Assembly (NCBI GenBank): GCA_965263245.1
Contig: CBDHHR010001146.1
Location: forward strand, 806,001-870,000
Direction of reading: 5' to 3'
Origin: DT-68 sp965263245
GTDB lineage: Bacteria; Bacillota_I; Bacilli_A; Mycoplasmatales; Metamycoplasmataceae
DNA: 64,000 nucleotides
Shown here one piece after another: positions 1-10,266 of the stretch. The notes beneath the pieces were generated by a model. It saw only the letters and a list, made by a program, of their open reading frames with translations, did no database searches and had not been told where the DNA came from. Within the stretch, counting starts at the first letter, position 1. Each line of letters starts with the position of its first letter. A program made the position numbers and the translations under genes.

Positions 1-415
1 TTACGATTGTAGTTTTAAAATCTTTTTTGAGATCTTTGGCATCATAACTTCGATTTTTCCCCATTTTAAAATCTTGTCCAACAATAAATTCATTAACAAA
101 ATATTTTTCTTTAAGAATTTTTGCAAATTTTTTTCCACTAAGAAATTGAATTTTTGAATTAAATTCTAAAACAATCGCCTCATTTACGTTCAAATTAGAA
201 ATTTTTTGCAATCTAATTTCTAAAGATTCAATTTCCTTTTTATCTTTTGAAGGAATTAAAGAAGGGTTTTGGAAAATTAAAATTGCAAATTTTTCCTTTT
301 TTTCTCTTGCAACTTTTAAAAGTTTTAAATGACCGTTATGGAAAAACGAAAAAGAACCTAAAATTAAATTTCTCTTTTTTTTATCAATTTGGTTTGGAAA
401 CTTAGTTACTTTCAT
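1..415 (-). CDS. ribF: Bifunctional riboflavin kinase/FAD synthetase, N-terminal part (cut by window edge)
   Basis: Only about the first 138 residues are present; the rest lies beyond base 1. The visible part is the adenylyltransferase (FAD synthetase) domain of the nucleotidyltransferase superfamily: an N-terminal beta strand runs into GSFSFFHNGH, whose HNGH (residues 26-29) is the HxGH nucleotide-binding motif. The family makes FMN from riboflavin and then FAD. ATG at 415 lies inside the end of truB (14-base overlap), so the two are co-transcribed, as in many Firmicutes and mollicutes. The kinase domain cannot be checked here. Confidence 0.85.
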   Translation of the reverse strand, partial: MKVTKFPNQIDKKKRNLILGSFSFFHNGHLKLLKVAREKKEKFAILIFQNPSLIPSKDKKEIESLEIRLQKISNLNVNEAIVLEFNSKIQFLSGKKFAKILKEKYFVNEFIVGQDFKMGKNRSYDAKDLKKDFKTTIV

Positions 416-1247
416 TTGTCAGCCTTTTTATTTTTTTACCAAAAAGGTTTCTTTTAACAACATCATTATTTTCTATTTTAACAATACCAATTATTTCATT
501 TTTAAATGCAACTGCATATTCTTTATTTGGAAAAAATAACTTTGTTTTTTTACCTTTTAAAAGTGATAAAACATCCTTTGCATTAAGCTTGATTATTTTA
601 AGAACAAGAATTTTATTTATGTCTATTTTTTGGTTAACGTTTTTTAGTGTTAAATTATTAATTTTAATTCTAATCAAACTTGACATAATAGCATTAGTGT
701 TAAGTTTTAAACCTATATCGTGTATTAAAGAACGAATGTATGTTCCTCTTGAAACAGTAACTTCAAATTTATATTCAAAGTTAGAAATTTTAACAATTTT
801 TTCAATTTTTTTGATTTTAACTTTTGAAGGTTTTAAAGTAAAATTTTTACCTTCTCTAGCTAATTTATATGATCTTTGTCCGTTGATTTTTTTAGCAGAA
901 AAAATTGGTGGTACTTGGTTATATTCTTTTTCAAAAGATTTTATTACTTTTATGATTTTTTCTTTTGAAAAATCATTATTATTAAACAAAACTTTTTCCA
1001 CGTTTCCGGTGGTGTCATAAGTATCAGATTTAAACCCTATTTTCATATGAGCCACGTATGTTTTAAAATCTTTATCAACATAATTAATTAATTTTGTATC
1101 TTCGTTGGTAGCAATTAATAATAAACCTGAAGCCATTTTATCTAAAATTCCGGTATGACCAATTTTTTTAATATTATTTTGTTTTGCAAACTTTTTTATT
1201 GTTGCAAAAGAAGTAACTCCTTCTTTTTTATTAAGCAAATAAAACAT
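402..1247 (-). CDS. truB: tRNA pseudouridine(55) synthase TruB
   Basis: 281 residues, normal bacterial length. TruB isomerises U55 in the T loop of tRNAs. The catalytic motif reads GHTGILDKMASG with the nucleophilic Asp at residue 36; the usual form is GHTGTLDPLATG, so flanking residues have drifted but the Asp is kept. RGTYIRSLIHDIG further on is the second conserved block. The ATG follows a TATAAT box by 9 nt with no clear Shine-Dalgarno site. First gene of a truB-ribF pair. Confidence 0.93.
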   Translation of the reverse strand: MFYLLNKKEGVTSFATIKKFAKQNNIKKIGHTGILDKMASGLLLIATNEDTKLINYVDKDFKTYVAHMKIGFKSDTYDTTGNVEKVLFNNNDFSKEKIIKVIKSFEKEYNQVPPIFSAKKINGQRSYKLAREGKNFTLKPSKVKIKKIEKIVKISNFEYKFEVTVSRGTYIRSLIHDIGLKLNTNAIMSSLIRIKINNLTLKNVNQKIDINKILVLKIIKLNAKDVLSLLKGKKTKLFFPNKEYAVAFKNEIIGIVKIENNDVVKRNLFGKKIKRLTNESN

Positions 1248-1265
1248 AATAAATTAATTATAAAT

Positions 1266-1294
1266 AAAAATACCCAAAATTTTAGGGTATTTTT
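1266..1294 (-). terminator. Intrinsic terminator of the tRNA operon
   Basis: Perfect 10-bp inverted repeat (AAAAATACCC / GGGTATTTTT) with a 9-nt loop, ending in a T run on either strand. It lies just downstream of the last tRNA of the minus-strand cluster. Confidence 0.7.
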
Positions 1295-1316
1295 AAAGGC
1301 GTACACCATATACACA

Positions 1317-1402
1317 TGGTGCGCAAGGCGGGACTTGAACCCGCACTCCAAAGGGAACTAGTGCCTAAAACTAGCGTGTCTGCCAAATTCCACCACTTGC
1401 GC
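1317..1402 (-). tRNA. tRNA-Leu(UAG)
   Basis: Class II cloverleaf with a long variable arm. Acceptor stem GCGCAAG/CTTGCGC; anticodon loop TTTTAGG gives anticodon UAG. CCA is encoded. Last tRNA of a six-gene minus-strand cluster. Confidence 0.95.
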
Positions 1403-1405
1403 AAA

Positions 1406-1481
1406 TGGTACGCTGTAGAGGATTTGAACCTCTGACCAATTGGTTAAAAGCCAACTGCTCTACCGACTGAGCTAACAGCGC
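1406..1481 (-). tRNA. tRNA-Lys(UUU)
   Basis: 76-nt cloverleaf with anticodon loop CTTTTAA (UUU), T loop GGTTCAAATCC and encoded CCA. The first acceptor pair is a G-U wobble. Confidence 0.95.
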
Positions 1482-1483
1482 AA

Positions 1484-1559
1484 TGGTGCTGGTTATAAGA
1501 CTCGAACTTACGACCCACGGTTTACAAGACCGTTGCTCTACCAACTGAGCTAAACCAGC
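1484..1559 (-). tRNA. tRNA-Thr(UGU)
   Basis: 76-nt cloverleaf with acceptor GCTGGTT, anticodon loop CTTGTAA (UGU) and encoded CCA. Two nt separate it from the Lys tRNA. Confidence 0.95.
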
Positions 1560-1562
1560 TAA

Positions 1563-1638
1563 TGGTGCAAGATAGGGGACTTGAACCCATAACCTCCGCC
1601 TTGTAAGGGCGATGCTCTCCCGATTGAGCTAATCTTGC
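1563..1638 (-). tRNA. tRNA-Val(UAC)
   Basis: Cloverleaf with acceptor GCAAGAT/ATCTTGC, anticodon loop CTTACAA (UAC) and encoded CCA. One T-stem pair is a mismatch. Confidence 0.94.
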
Positions 1639-1646
1639 AAAAATAA

Positions 1647-1722
1647 TGGTGACCTATACGGGACTCGAACCCGTGAATGCATGGATGAAAACCATGTGTG
1701 TTAACCGCTTCACCAATAGGCC
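1647..1722 (-). tRNA. tRNA-Glu(UUC)
   Basis: Cloverleaf with acceptor GGCCTAT, anticodon loop TTTTCAT (UUC), T loop GGTTCGAGTCC and encoded CCA. Confidence 0.94.
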
Positions 1723-1724
1723 AA

Positions 1725-1799
1725 TGGCGCCGATTACAAGATTTGAACTTGTGACCAACCGGTTAACAGCCGGTTGCTCTACCGCTGAGCTAAATCGGC
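1725..1799 (-). tRNA. tRNA-Asn(GUU)
   Basis: 75-nt cloverleaf with acceptor GCCGATT, anticodon loop CTGTTAA (GUU) and encoded CCA. First tRNA of the cluster in transcription order. Confidence 0.95.
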
Positions 1800-1823
1800 A
1801 AGCAATATTTTTAATTCCATAAA

Positions 1824-1829
1824 ATTATA
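1824..1829 (-). promoter_or_regulatory. -10 box of the tRNA operon
   Basis: TATAAT on the minus strand, 24 nt before the 5' end of tRNA-Asn. No convincing -35 box is visible. Confidence 0.5.
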
Positions 1830-1869
1830 TAAAAAAATAAAATAATTTTAAAAATAAAACACTATTTTA

Positions 1870-3423
1870 CTAACCGGTTGTAATATCTTCTTCAACAAAT
1901 TCAAATTTTCTTTGATTATTATTTTTTTTATCCCAAATTAATAACGATGAGGATACTCCTAATTGTCCTATAAACATTAGTAAAATTAATGAAAGTTTAG
2001 AAAATAGCGAAATCGAAGAAGTTATTCCCGTAGAAAGACCAGTGGTACCAAAAGCAGAAGAAACTTCAAAAAATAAATCAACATAAGAGTAATAATCAAC
2101 GTTTTGATCATATTTAGTAAGGTTTGATGCATTGTTTAAATTGCCACCGTATTCTTTAAATGAACTTGTTAAAATAATTGAAGCAATTATTATTAAAACA
2201 AACGAAACGGTTGTCACCACAAATGATTTATTAACCGTATTTTGGGGAATTCTTTTATTAAAAGCTCTAACACTATTTCTTCCTCTTATTTTAGACCAAA
2301 GACTTAGTAAAACCAATGCAAACGTTATTGTTCTAATACCTCCGGCCGTTGAAGAAGGAGCAGAACCAATAAACATCATTATTGAATAAATAATTAATGT
2401 GGTTGAAGAAAGTGATTTCATTTCAATGGTTGAAAATCCAGCGTTACGAGTTGAAAAAGTGTTAAAAATTAATGCCATTGTTTTTTGGTTTTTTGTTCCG
2501 TATTTTGAATCTGATCAAAATGAAGTTTTATTATCAATTTCAAGTTGCGAAACTTCAATCGTAAAAACAACGGCAAGTCCTATTAAAGAGACTAAAACAT
2601 AAGTTAACATTGAAATTTTTGAAAATAATGATCATTTAAAATTTTCCTTTGTAAATTTTGATTTTATTCATAAATAAATATCAAATATTACTGGATAACC
2701 AATTCCACCCGTGATAAATAAAATCATAAAAACAATTTGAAGACCATAGTTTTGATAAAAAGGTTGAAGTGAATTTGAACCCATAATGTCAAAACCAGCA
2801 TTATTTAAAGCTGAAATTGTGTGAAACATTCCTCACCTTACAGAAATAGAAATATTTTGATAAGGGTTTTCGTAAAGCATATTAGTAGAATTTACATTTT
2901 CAAAAGGTTGTTCAAGTGGTTTTGAAAAATAAAAATAAATCGTTAATACAATTGAAAAAATAAATAAAATAAAAAATAAAATTGTAATAGAAACTTTTAT
3001 TATTCTTCTTGTTTCGTGAACTTGAATGGTTCCTCTTTCAGCAACAACAATTTCGTTTGATTTAAAGCTAATTGGTCTACCTAAAAGAATGTTGAAAAAA
3101 TATACTTTTAAAGAAAACCAACCAATTCCTCCGAATAAAATTAACATTGCAATAATTCCTTGACCAAAATGTGATCAGGACGAAGCCGTTGTAATTGTTG
3201 TAAGTCCGGTATCAGAAAATGCAGAAGCGGATGTAAATAAAGCATCTATATATTTAATATTTTGATTTTTATTTTGAGAAATTGGTAAGTATAAAAACAA
3301 CGAACCAATTATTGTAATGAATAAATAAAAAAATAAAATATATTTTGCAAATGAAAAAGTTTTAAGCTTATATAACAATCATGAAAATCAATTTAAAATT
3401 TTTTTGATGTAATTATTTTTCAT
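1870..3423 (-). CDS. ktrB: K+ uptake membrane subunit KtrB/TrkH
   Basis: 517 residues reading through several TGA (Trp) codons. It is the ion-conducting subunit of a Ktr/Trk potassium transporter. Selectivity P-loops are visible: SAFSDTGLTTI near residue 70, STRNAGFSTI in the second half and SSAFGTTGLSTG near the C terminus, each with the central Gly, and hydrophobic helices lie between them. The ATG at 3423 sits 6 nt after a TATAAT box (3430-3435) with no room for a ribosome site. Divergent from ktrA, its cytosolic partner, 50 bp away. Confidence 0.92.
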
Positions 3424-3473
3424 AGCATTATTATACTAAAACTATATATAATTTGATAGATAGGAGATTCATT

Positions 3474-4145
3474 ATGAATATAAATAAAAAAGATATTTGT
3501 GTTATAGGCATGGGAAGATTTGGATTATCAGTTCTAAAACAACTAATTGAACTAAAAAAACAAGTTCTTGCAATTGATCAAGAAGAGAAAAATTTAATAA
3601 TACCTTCGCGTTTAACTAACACTGCTATTTTAGACGGAACAGATGTTGAAGGTTTAAAAGCTTTAGGAGTTGATAAATTTAATACAGTTATTGTTTCGGC
3701 TGCTGAAAATATTGAAATTGTTTCTTCACTTAAAGAAATTGGAGTTAAACATATTATTGCAAAAGCTGGTTCTGAAACACATGAACGTGTATTAAACCAG
3801 ATTGGAGTAGACATTATTATTAGACCAGAATTTGATGCAGGAATAAGAACGGCTTTAATTGCGACTAATAGTAATTTTATTAAATATTCAAAATTTTTCG
3901 AAGAAATTGGGGATAATTATGCCATTGGTTCTACAGTAGTTAATAATAACTCTTGAATTAATAAACCACTTTCAGAACTTAAATTTAAAAAATTAGATGT
4001 TTCTGTTGTTTCGATAAAAAGAAAATCAAAAATTATGTTACCGCGCGGTAACATAAAACTTAAATATAATGACATTATTACTCTTATCGGAAAAATATAT
4101 AACTTAACAAAGTCATTTAATGAATTAAACATAATTAAAAATTAA
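3474..4145 (+). CDS. ktrA: K+ uptake regulatory subunit KtrA (TrkA-N/TrkA-C)
   Basis: 223 residues. The Rossmann RCK domain opens with CVIGMGRFGLSV (GxGxxG nucleotide-binding loop), then the acidic residue ending beta-2 (LAIDQEE). A TrkA-C domain follows the Trp encoded by TGA near residue 160. It binds NAD(H)/ATP/ADP and gates KtrB at the membrane. I chose ATG 3474 over in-frame codons upstream because TAGGAGA sits just before it. Convergent with the regulator gene downstream. Confidence 0.9.
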
Positions 4146-4158
4146 TCTTTAAAAAATA

Positions 4159-4833
4159 TTATTCAAATTTATACCCTTGTTTTCGCGAAAAATGAAAGTA
4201 CTTTTGTCCAACTTTCTTTTTTAATTTAAATATTACTTGCTCCAAAATTCTTGAAGTATCTTCATCATAACCCCAAACATCTTGAAAAATAATTTTTTTA
4301 GAAGTGTAAATTCCTTTTTTAAGCATTAAATACCTAAGTAATTTACTTTCTGTTTTTGTAAGTTCTGTTGTTACATCGTTAATTATTAAAATATTGTCGA
4401 TAAAATCAACAATGATATCATGATAAATAATTGTTGAAAGGTTTGAATAATTGTTTCAATAACGTCTTGCAATTGCAAAAGTTTTTCACTGAAGAACTTT
4501 AAAATCATTTGTATAGACAATATCATCAGCTAATTTTTTATAAATTTTATAGTCTAATTTATCTGGCTTATCAGAAATAATTACGTATTTAAACGTACTT
4601 GATTGTTTTTTAAATAATGAATAAAAATTAAACTCAAAGGTTTTTTGGTCCTCTTTTCATAAATACAAAATATCAATTGAGTCATTTATAAATTTTTTAA
4701 TACTTGAAGGTTCACTAATAATTTGTTCACAATTTAAAAATTTGTCTCAATATTTTTCTACTCCTTTTCAAATTTGTATTTTATCTTTCGGAATTAGCGA
4801 AAGAATCTTAATTTTATTTTTATTTATTGACAT
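4159..4833 (-). CDS. OmpR/PhoB-type winged-helix regulator with degenerate receiver
   Basis: 224 residues, readable only with TGA as Trp. The last ~85 residues are an OmpR-family winged helix: LTKTESKLLRYLM, then QDVWGYDEDTSR and FKLKKKV, ending near RKQGYKF, matching the family pattern LTxxEfxLLxxL...VWgy...RLRkKL...RGxGY. The N-terminal ~120 residues have receiver-like strand spacing but no phospho-acceptor Asp at the end of strand 3 (ILYLWKED). It is therefore likely a phosphorylation-independent transcription factor. No histidine kinase gene is nearby. It sits tail-to-tail with ktrA; a role in potassium regulation is only a guess. A TATAAT box (4843-4848) precedes the ATG by 9 nt. Confidence 0.75.
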
Positions 4834-4894
4834 ATTAAGATAATTATAAACAAAAAAACTATATCTTTAAAAACCTTTTATTTATACTTTAAAA

Positions 4895-5563
4895 TTAACT
4901 ATTTTTTACCAATATTTTTAGTGCTTTTTTGGCTGCTAAAACTTCAGATTCTTTTTTTGTTTTACCTTCTCCTTCTCCAAATTTTTTATTTTCATGAAAA
5001 ACTTCTGTAAAAAAAGTTCCGTCTGAAGTTTTTTTTGTTGAATAAAAAACGTTTTTTCTCGAATCAATTTGTAAAAACTCTTGAAGTAATGTTTTGGGGT
5101 TTTTATAATCTTGAACGTTTAATTTTTTTAGATCTTTTAACAACGCTTTAAAAATAAATTTTTTTGCTTCTAACATACCTAAATCTAAATAAATTGCACC
5201 TAAAAATGATTCAAAAACATCAGAATAAATTTTAGAATTATTTTCTAAATAAGCGTCTTTTTTATTGCCTGTTTTAATGTAATTTTCTAAACCAATTTTA
5301 CGAGTTGCGTTTGCTAAATTTTGACCTTTTACAATGTTTGCCTTAATGATTGACATTTCTCCTTCGTTTAATTTTGGAAATTTTAAAAATAAAAATTCTG
5401 CTACTAAAAAATCAATTATTGAATCTCCCAAAAATTCTAATCTTTGGTAATTTATTTCTAATTTGTTTTCAAAAGAAAAAGATTTATGAATTAATGCTTT
5501 TTCATAATAATAAATATTTTTATACTTAATTTTATTTTTAATTAAAAAATCTTCAAGTTTCAT
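4895..5563 (-). CDS. rnc: Ribonuclease III
   Basis: 222 residues. The signature RLEFLGDS near residue 41 and ESFLGAIYLDLG later carry the Mg-binding acidic residues; a dsRNA-binding domain (KTLLQEFLQ... GEGKTKKESEVLAAKKAL) fills the last ~70 residues. It cleaves double-stranded RNA, including rRNA precursors. I prefer the ATG at 5563, preceded by AAGGTG at a usable distance; an in-frame ATG at 5599 would add 12 residues without a better ribosome site. Divergent from rpmB. Confidence 0.92.
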   Translation of the reverse strand: MKLEDFLIKNKIKYKNIYYYEKALIHKSFSFENKLEINYQRLEFLGDSIIDFLVAEFLFLKFPKLNEGEMSIIKANIVKGQNLANATRKIGLENYIKTGNKKDAYLENNSKIYSDVFESFLGAIYLDLGMLEAKKFIFKALLKDLKKLNVQDYKNPKTLLQEFLQIDSRKNVFYSTKKTSDGTFFTEVFHENKKFGEGEGKTKKESEVLAAKKALKILVKNS

Positions 5564-5737
5564 CTTTTGACACCTTTTTTTTAAACTTTTAAAATTCAAA
5601 GTTTAACGTTTTTGCTTTTTAACTTAATAATAACTAATTATCAAACAAGTTATAAAATTATATCAAAACAATAAACTAAAATTTATACATGTTTTTTTGT
5701 AAAAATATATATAATTGTTTTGTTAAAAAGGTAAAAC

Positions 5738-5932
5738 ATGGCTAGAAAAGATCAAATCACAGGAAAAAAAGCACTAAGAGGTAATTTAAGATCTCGTGCT
5801 TTAAATTCGACAAAAAGAAAATTTAATCTTAATCTTCAAAAATTAACAATTGTTGAAAACGGACAAAAAAAAGTTCTTAAAGTTACTGCTAAAACTGCTA
5901 AAACTATTAAAAAACAAGGAAAAATTATTTAA
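5738..5932 (+). CDS. rpmB: 50S ribosomal protein L28
   Basis: 64 residues, highly basic: MARKDQITGKKALRGN, then SRALNSTKRKFNLNLQ and VTAKTAKTIKKQG. This is a complete L28, the usual length for mollicutes. ATG follows AAAAAGGT. Single gene with its own upstream A+T-rich region containing TATATAAT-like boxes; convergent with rpe. Confidence 0.93.
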   Translation: MARKDQITGKKALRGNLRSRALNSTKRKFNLNLQKLTIVENGQKKVLKVTAKTAKTIKKQGKII

Positions 5933-5937
5933 AAATT

Positions 5938-6582
5938 TTATCCTGTAATTTTTTTTAAAATATTTTTATCTTCAATATTATTAATTAAATAAGAACCTGA
6001 AACTGCTAAATTAACACCTTTATTAAAAACTCTTGGTCCTGAAATATTATTAATTCCTCCATCGATTTCAATAATTGTTTTTAAATTTTGGTTTTTAATT
6101 TCTTTTTTGAGTTCTAAAATTTTTTCAATTGAAGCTTCTATAAACTTTTGACCACCTTTTCCTGGAAAAACTGACATAATCATAACGTGATTTAATTTTT
6201 TTAGATACGGAAAAACTTTGTCTATGCTTGTTAAAGGATTAACCACTAAACCAAGTTTTGTTTTACTTGAATATTTATTTATTACACTTTCTAGTGAATC
6301 AATGTATTTTGATTCAAAATGAATTGAAAATTGATCTGCAAAATTTAGTAAAGATTTAATGTAAAAACTTGGATTATGAACCATTAAATGGACATCTTTT
6401 TTATGATCTAAAGTATTTTTAAATAAAAATAATAACTCTTTAATTGGCATTGAATAATTAGAAACAAATTCCCCGTCCATAACATCATAATGAATTCAAT
6501 TAACATTTTTTTTAATTAACTTATTGATTAATTTTGTTTTATTTTTTTTACCAAGAATAGATGCTGCAACTTCTTTTTTCAT
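5938..6582 (-). CDS. rpe: Ribulose-phosphate 3-epimerase
   Basis: 214 residues forming a TIM barrel. It interconverts ribulose-5-P and xylulose-5-P. Visible family blocks are HYDVMDGEFVSN (metal/active-site Asp), VHLMVHNP, MSVFPGKGGQKFI and EIDGGINN. Last gene of the gmk-prpC-prkC-rsgA-rpe operon; the ATG is 1 nt downstream of the rsgA stop codon, so translation is probably coupled. Confidence 0.93.
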
Positions 6583-6583
6583 T

Positions 6584-7408
6584 TTATTTTATCTCCATTA
6601 ACATTTTTAAATAATCATTATATCTTTCGTTTGAAATTTTATTATTTTTTACGAGTTTTTTGATTTCACAATTTATTTCTTTTTGGTGTAAACAATTTTT
6701 ATTAAATTGACATTTAACAGAATTTTCTCTAAAATCATGAAATGACTTTGAAAGTTCAAGTTTTGTTAAATCAAAATTTAAAGAAGAAAAGCCTGGAGTA
6801 TCGATAATTTGTCCGTTCATTCAATCATAAATTTTTACAACTCTAGTGGTGTGTTTTCCTCTACCGAGTGCTTTAGAAATTTTATCTGTTTTTAAATTTA
6901 AATTTGAAATAGAGTTTATCGTTGAAGATTTTCCAGAACCTGATTGACCAGTAAAAACAGAAATTTTATTTTTAAATATTTTTGATAACTTTTTTATTCC
7001 TTTTTTTGTTTTATTTGAAATTTCAAATGCTTTATAACCTTGTTTTAAATACTCTTTTAAATAACTTGTGTTTGCTTTATCTTTTTTTGTAAAAACAATG
7101 ATTGGAACAATGTTTTTGTTTTCGATTATTGCGAGAAATTTATTTAAAAGAAACGATGAATAATTTGGTTCAACTAATGAAGTGATAATAATTACTTGGT
7201 CTACATTTGCAACGTTTGGTCTGTTTAAAAAATTTTTCCGTTGATAAATTTTGGTTAAAAACTTATTAGGTTCAAATTCTACAATGTCACCAACAACGGG
7301 TCTTTGATTTTCAAATTTTAACTTTCCCGAAACGTTTACAATGTAAATTTTACTGTTAGATTTTATTTCGTACTGTTTTGAAATAATCGAAATTAATTGA
7401 CCTACCAT
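6584..7408 (-). CDS. rsgA: Ribosome small subunit-dependent GTPase RsgA
   Basis: 274 residues with one TGA Trp in the middle. Circularly permuted GTPase: an OB-fold N terminus (VGDIVEFEP), then FTKKD (G4), FTGQSGSGKSST (G1 P-loop) and IIDTPGFSS (G3) in the permuted order. The C-terminal zinc site CQFNKNCLHQKEINC is intact. It acts in late 30S assembly. Overlaps the end of prkC by 7 nt. Confidence 0.93.
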
Positions 7409-8376
7409 AAATTCTCCATAAATAAAAGTAAAATGATTATTGTTATTAGAGAAATTGTAAAAAATAAAAATAATAAAAGTATAAAAATTTTTGAATTAAC
7501 AATTTCAATAAACGTTTTTCTTTTTTTATCAATTAATAAAAATTCTTTTTCAAAAGCTCTTGAAGAATCCAAACTTGTAGAAAGATCTTCATACAATTCT
7601 TCCATGTTTTTATGTCTTAAAAACTTATTTCTAGCTGTTGCCTTAATAATTACGTTTGTCAAAGATTGAGGAATATTTTTAAATATTTTATTGACGTGTG
7701 GAACATCATTATTTCTGTGCATTTGAATAATTAAAGCAGGAGAATTATCTTTGTATGGTGTGTTTCCGGTTATCATTTCAAACATCAAAATTCCGAGCGA
7801 ATATATATCACTTAAAACACTTGGTTTTTCTCTTTCAACAAGTTCAGGTGCAAGATAATGTGGACTAGCAATAATTGAATCTTCTCTTGTAAGTCTTTCA
7901 GAATCATTTGTTATGGCAATACCAAAATCAATTATTTTTATATTTCCACTACCCGTAATAATGATGTTAGAAGGTTTAATGTCTCTATGAACAATGTTAA
8001 TTTTGTGTATTGCCATAAAGCCTTCAGCAATTTGCATGGAAATATCTATTACTTCTTCTAGTGACAATCTTTTTTTTGCTTTTAAATACTCGCTTAAAGT
8101 TTTTCCTTCAACGTATTCCATTAAAATGTATTGAATATCCTCGTTTCATTTATGAGCATAAACTTTAATTACTTTGTCAGAATTAACTTTTTTTGTTAAG
8201 TTAATTTCTTGTTCAAACCTTTTTTTATCAGCATGAGAGTCTTTTTTGTGTGAATTTAAAATTTTAATTGCGTATTTTTCGCCGTTTCTTCTGTTTAAAA
8301 CAAGGTAAATTAGTGCCATTCCACCCTCACCAATTTTTTTGATAATTCTAAAATATGAAGGAATTTTTTCAATCAT
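7402..8376 (-). CDS. prkC: Serine/threonine protein kinase (Hanks type), membrane anchored
   Basis: 324 residues. The kinase domain occupies about residues 10-275: P-loop GEGGMALIYLV, catalytic loop HRDIKPSN, IDFG metal loop and APE-like YLAPEL. A single hydrophobic segment near the C terminus (residues ~295-318) anchors it, followed by only a few residues, so the extracellular PASTA repeats of Gram-positive PrkC/PknB are missing. It overlaps the prpC phosphatase stop by one base (TAATG), the usual kinase/phosphatase pair. Confidence 0.92.
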
Positions 8377-9104
8377 TATTGAACCTCCAAGATTATGTTT
8401 GTTAAATTATCAGAGGATTTATTTTTAATTGCTTGCTTTATTAAATTGTCTGATTTTTTTTCTAAACTAATTTTTTTTGAACTAATTATTTTTTCAAAAA
8501 TGTCTTTATCAATGTAATCATGAATTCCGTCAGAAGTTAAAATAACGTATTTAATATTTTTATCAAAATTTATTAAAAATGAATCAATTTTAGCTTTTTT
8601 ATTAGGTCCTAAAGCACTTGTTAAAGCAGCAGCACCTAATAATGTTGCGGCTTTTTCTTCGGAATAATTGTATTTAGAAATATAGTAATTTCTTAAATTA
8701 TGATCTTTGGTAATTTGGTGGAGAATTCCGTTATAAATGTATGTTCTAGAGTCTCCAGCATTATAAATTTTAATAAATTTTTTTGAAATTATTGCCGCTG
8801 TTAAAGTTGTACCCATGTCTAAAAATGATGCGTTTTTTTTAGAAAACTTTTTCATTTCTTCATAAGTTTTTTTAATTGTATTAAAAAACCAAGTGTCAAT
8901 TTTTTTAACATCTTGAGGTCATTTTTTTTTAAATTCTTTTTCAAATGTAGCAACAGTAATTAAAGAGGCATAGCTACCACCTTCATGGCCCCCCATTCCG
9001 TCACATAAAATTGCTAAATGATAATTTTTGTTAAAAAAAACTGATGCTTTATCCTGGTTTTCTGATCTAACAACACCGATATTAGATTTAATTGAATATT
9101 TCAT
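8376..9104 (-). CDS. prpC: PP2C-family protein serine/threonine phosphatase
   Basis: 242 residues. PP2C motifs in order: ENQD, LCDGMGGHEGG (metal-binding Asp and Gly-Gly), YNAGDSRTYIY, LTSDGIHDYI and SSDNLT. It removes phosphate from targets of the partner kinase encoded next. One TGA Trp. Start and stop overlap both neighbours by one base (TAATG at each junction), pointing to translational coupling. Confidence 0.93.
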
Positions 9105-9667
9105 TAAAAAATTCCTTGAATTATTGTTTTGACTTTTTCAACACAATTAGCTAATTTATCATTCACAATAACATGGTCAAATAGATTAACGTATTTCATT
9201 TCTTCTTCTAATCTTAACATTCTTTGTTTTACTTGGTCTTTTGTTTCGGTGTTTCTTGTTAAAATCCTTTTTTTAATTTCTTCTTTTGAAGGAGAAGAAA
9301 TAAAAATTGATACTAAATTTTTATTTCCGAAATTTTCAATTATGTTTTTTGCTCCGATAACTTCTACTTCGATAAACGGTATTTTATTTTGATTAAAAAT
9401 TTTTTGAACTTCACTTTTAAGAGTTCCGTATTTATGAGAAAAATGTTGGTTTCACTCAATAAAATCATCATTTTTAATTTTATTATCAAATTCTTTTTGA
9501 GAAATAAAATGATAATCAATGCCGTCTTTTTCACCGCTTCTTGGTTTTCTGGTTGTTGCCGAAATAGAAAATTGAATATTAAGGTTTTTATCCTTTAATA
9601 ATTCTTTTTCAATTGTGTGTTTTCCAACGCCAGAAGGTCCAGTAAAAACAATAAGCTTCTTTTTCAT
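9104..9667 (-). CDS. gmk: Guanylate kinase
   Basis: 187 residues. P-loop FTGPSGVGKHT at residues ~8-18, the GMP-binding block SATTRKPRSGEKDGIDYHF, and the lid region. It phosphorylates GMP to GDP. First gene of the operon leading to rpe. A TATAAT box (9678-9683) lies 10 nt before the ATG, so the leader is very short. A TGA Trp interrupts the reading frame if the standard code is used. Confidence 0.93.
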
Positions 9668-9688
9668 ATGTAAAATTATTATATATCA

Positions 9689-10234
9689 TTATATATTTTT
9701 ACTAATTAAAAGTATGTTTGACTTACCGTATTTTCTATTTTTTAATACTAAGTAATTTTTAGGAACTTTGATTAATTTTGGTTCGTATGTCTCAACTATA
9801 ATGTAGCCTTTATTACTTAACAAATTATTTTCGCCTATTAAATTTAGTGCTTGATTATACAAATTCGAACCAAAAGGTGGATCAAGATAAATAAAATCAA
9901 AAACTTTACCTTTAGCCTTTTTTAAATAAAAAAATGCGTCAGTTTTAATTTTTTCAACGTTATTGATTTTTAAATTGTTAACATTTTCACTAAGAATTTC
10001 AAATGCATCTTCGTTTTTTTCAATTGCAATTGCTTTCATTGAACCTCTTGAAACTGCTTCAATTGCAATTGAACCTGAACCTGAAAAAAGGTCTAAAAAA
10101 ATAGAATTTTTAATTTTAAACTGTATCATTGAAAAAACTGATTCTTTAACTATGTCTTTTGTACAACGAGTAATGTTTAAATCAGGTTGTTTTAATTTTC
10201 TTCCACCATAAATTCCTGAAATAACTCTTAACAT
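9689..10234 (-). CDS. rsmD: 16S rRNA (guanine(966)-N(2))-methyltransferase RsmD
   Basis: 181 residues. Rossmann methyltransferase with SAM motif FLDLFSGSGSIAIEA and the catalytic DPPF motif (YLDPPFGSNLY) typical of N2-guanine methylases. The N terminus RVISGIYGGRKL is the family signature. Divergent from def with only 32 bp between the two starts, so their promoters overlap. TATTAT sits 6 nt before the ATG. Confidence 0.92.
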   Translation of the reverse strand: MLRVISGIYGGRKLKQPDLNITRCTKDIVKESVFSMIQFKIKNSIFLDLFSGSGSIAIEAVSRGSMKAIAIEKNEDAFEILSENVNNLKINNVEKIKTDAFFYLKKAKGKVFDFIYLDPPFGSNLYNQALNLIGENNLLSNKGYIIVETYEPKLIKVPKNYLVLKNRKYGKSNILLISKNI

Positions 10235-10266
10235 ATTTAAATAATATCATATGATAAAATTAATAT

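Noticed and set aside
1870..3423. Apparent frame breaks in ktrB and many other genes
   Set aside because: All breaks are TGA codons at plausible Trp positions; the organism reads UGA as Trp, so these are intact genes.
4159..4833. KdpE as the name for the OmpR-like protein
   Set aside because: No KdpD or Kdp ATPase genes are present and the phospho-acceptor Asp is missing; only the neighbourhood suggests potassium.
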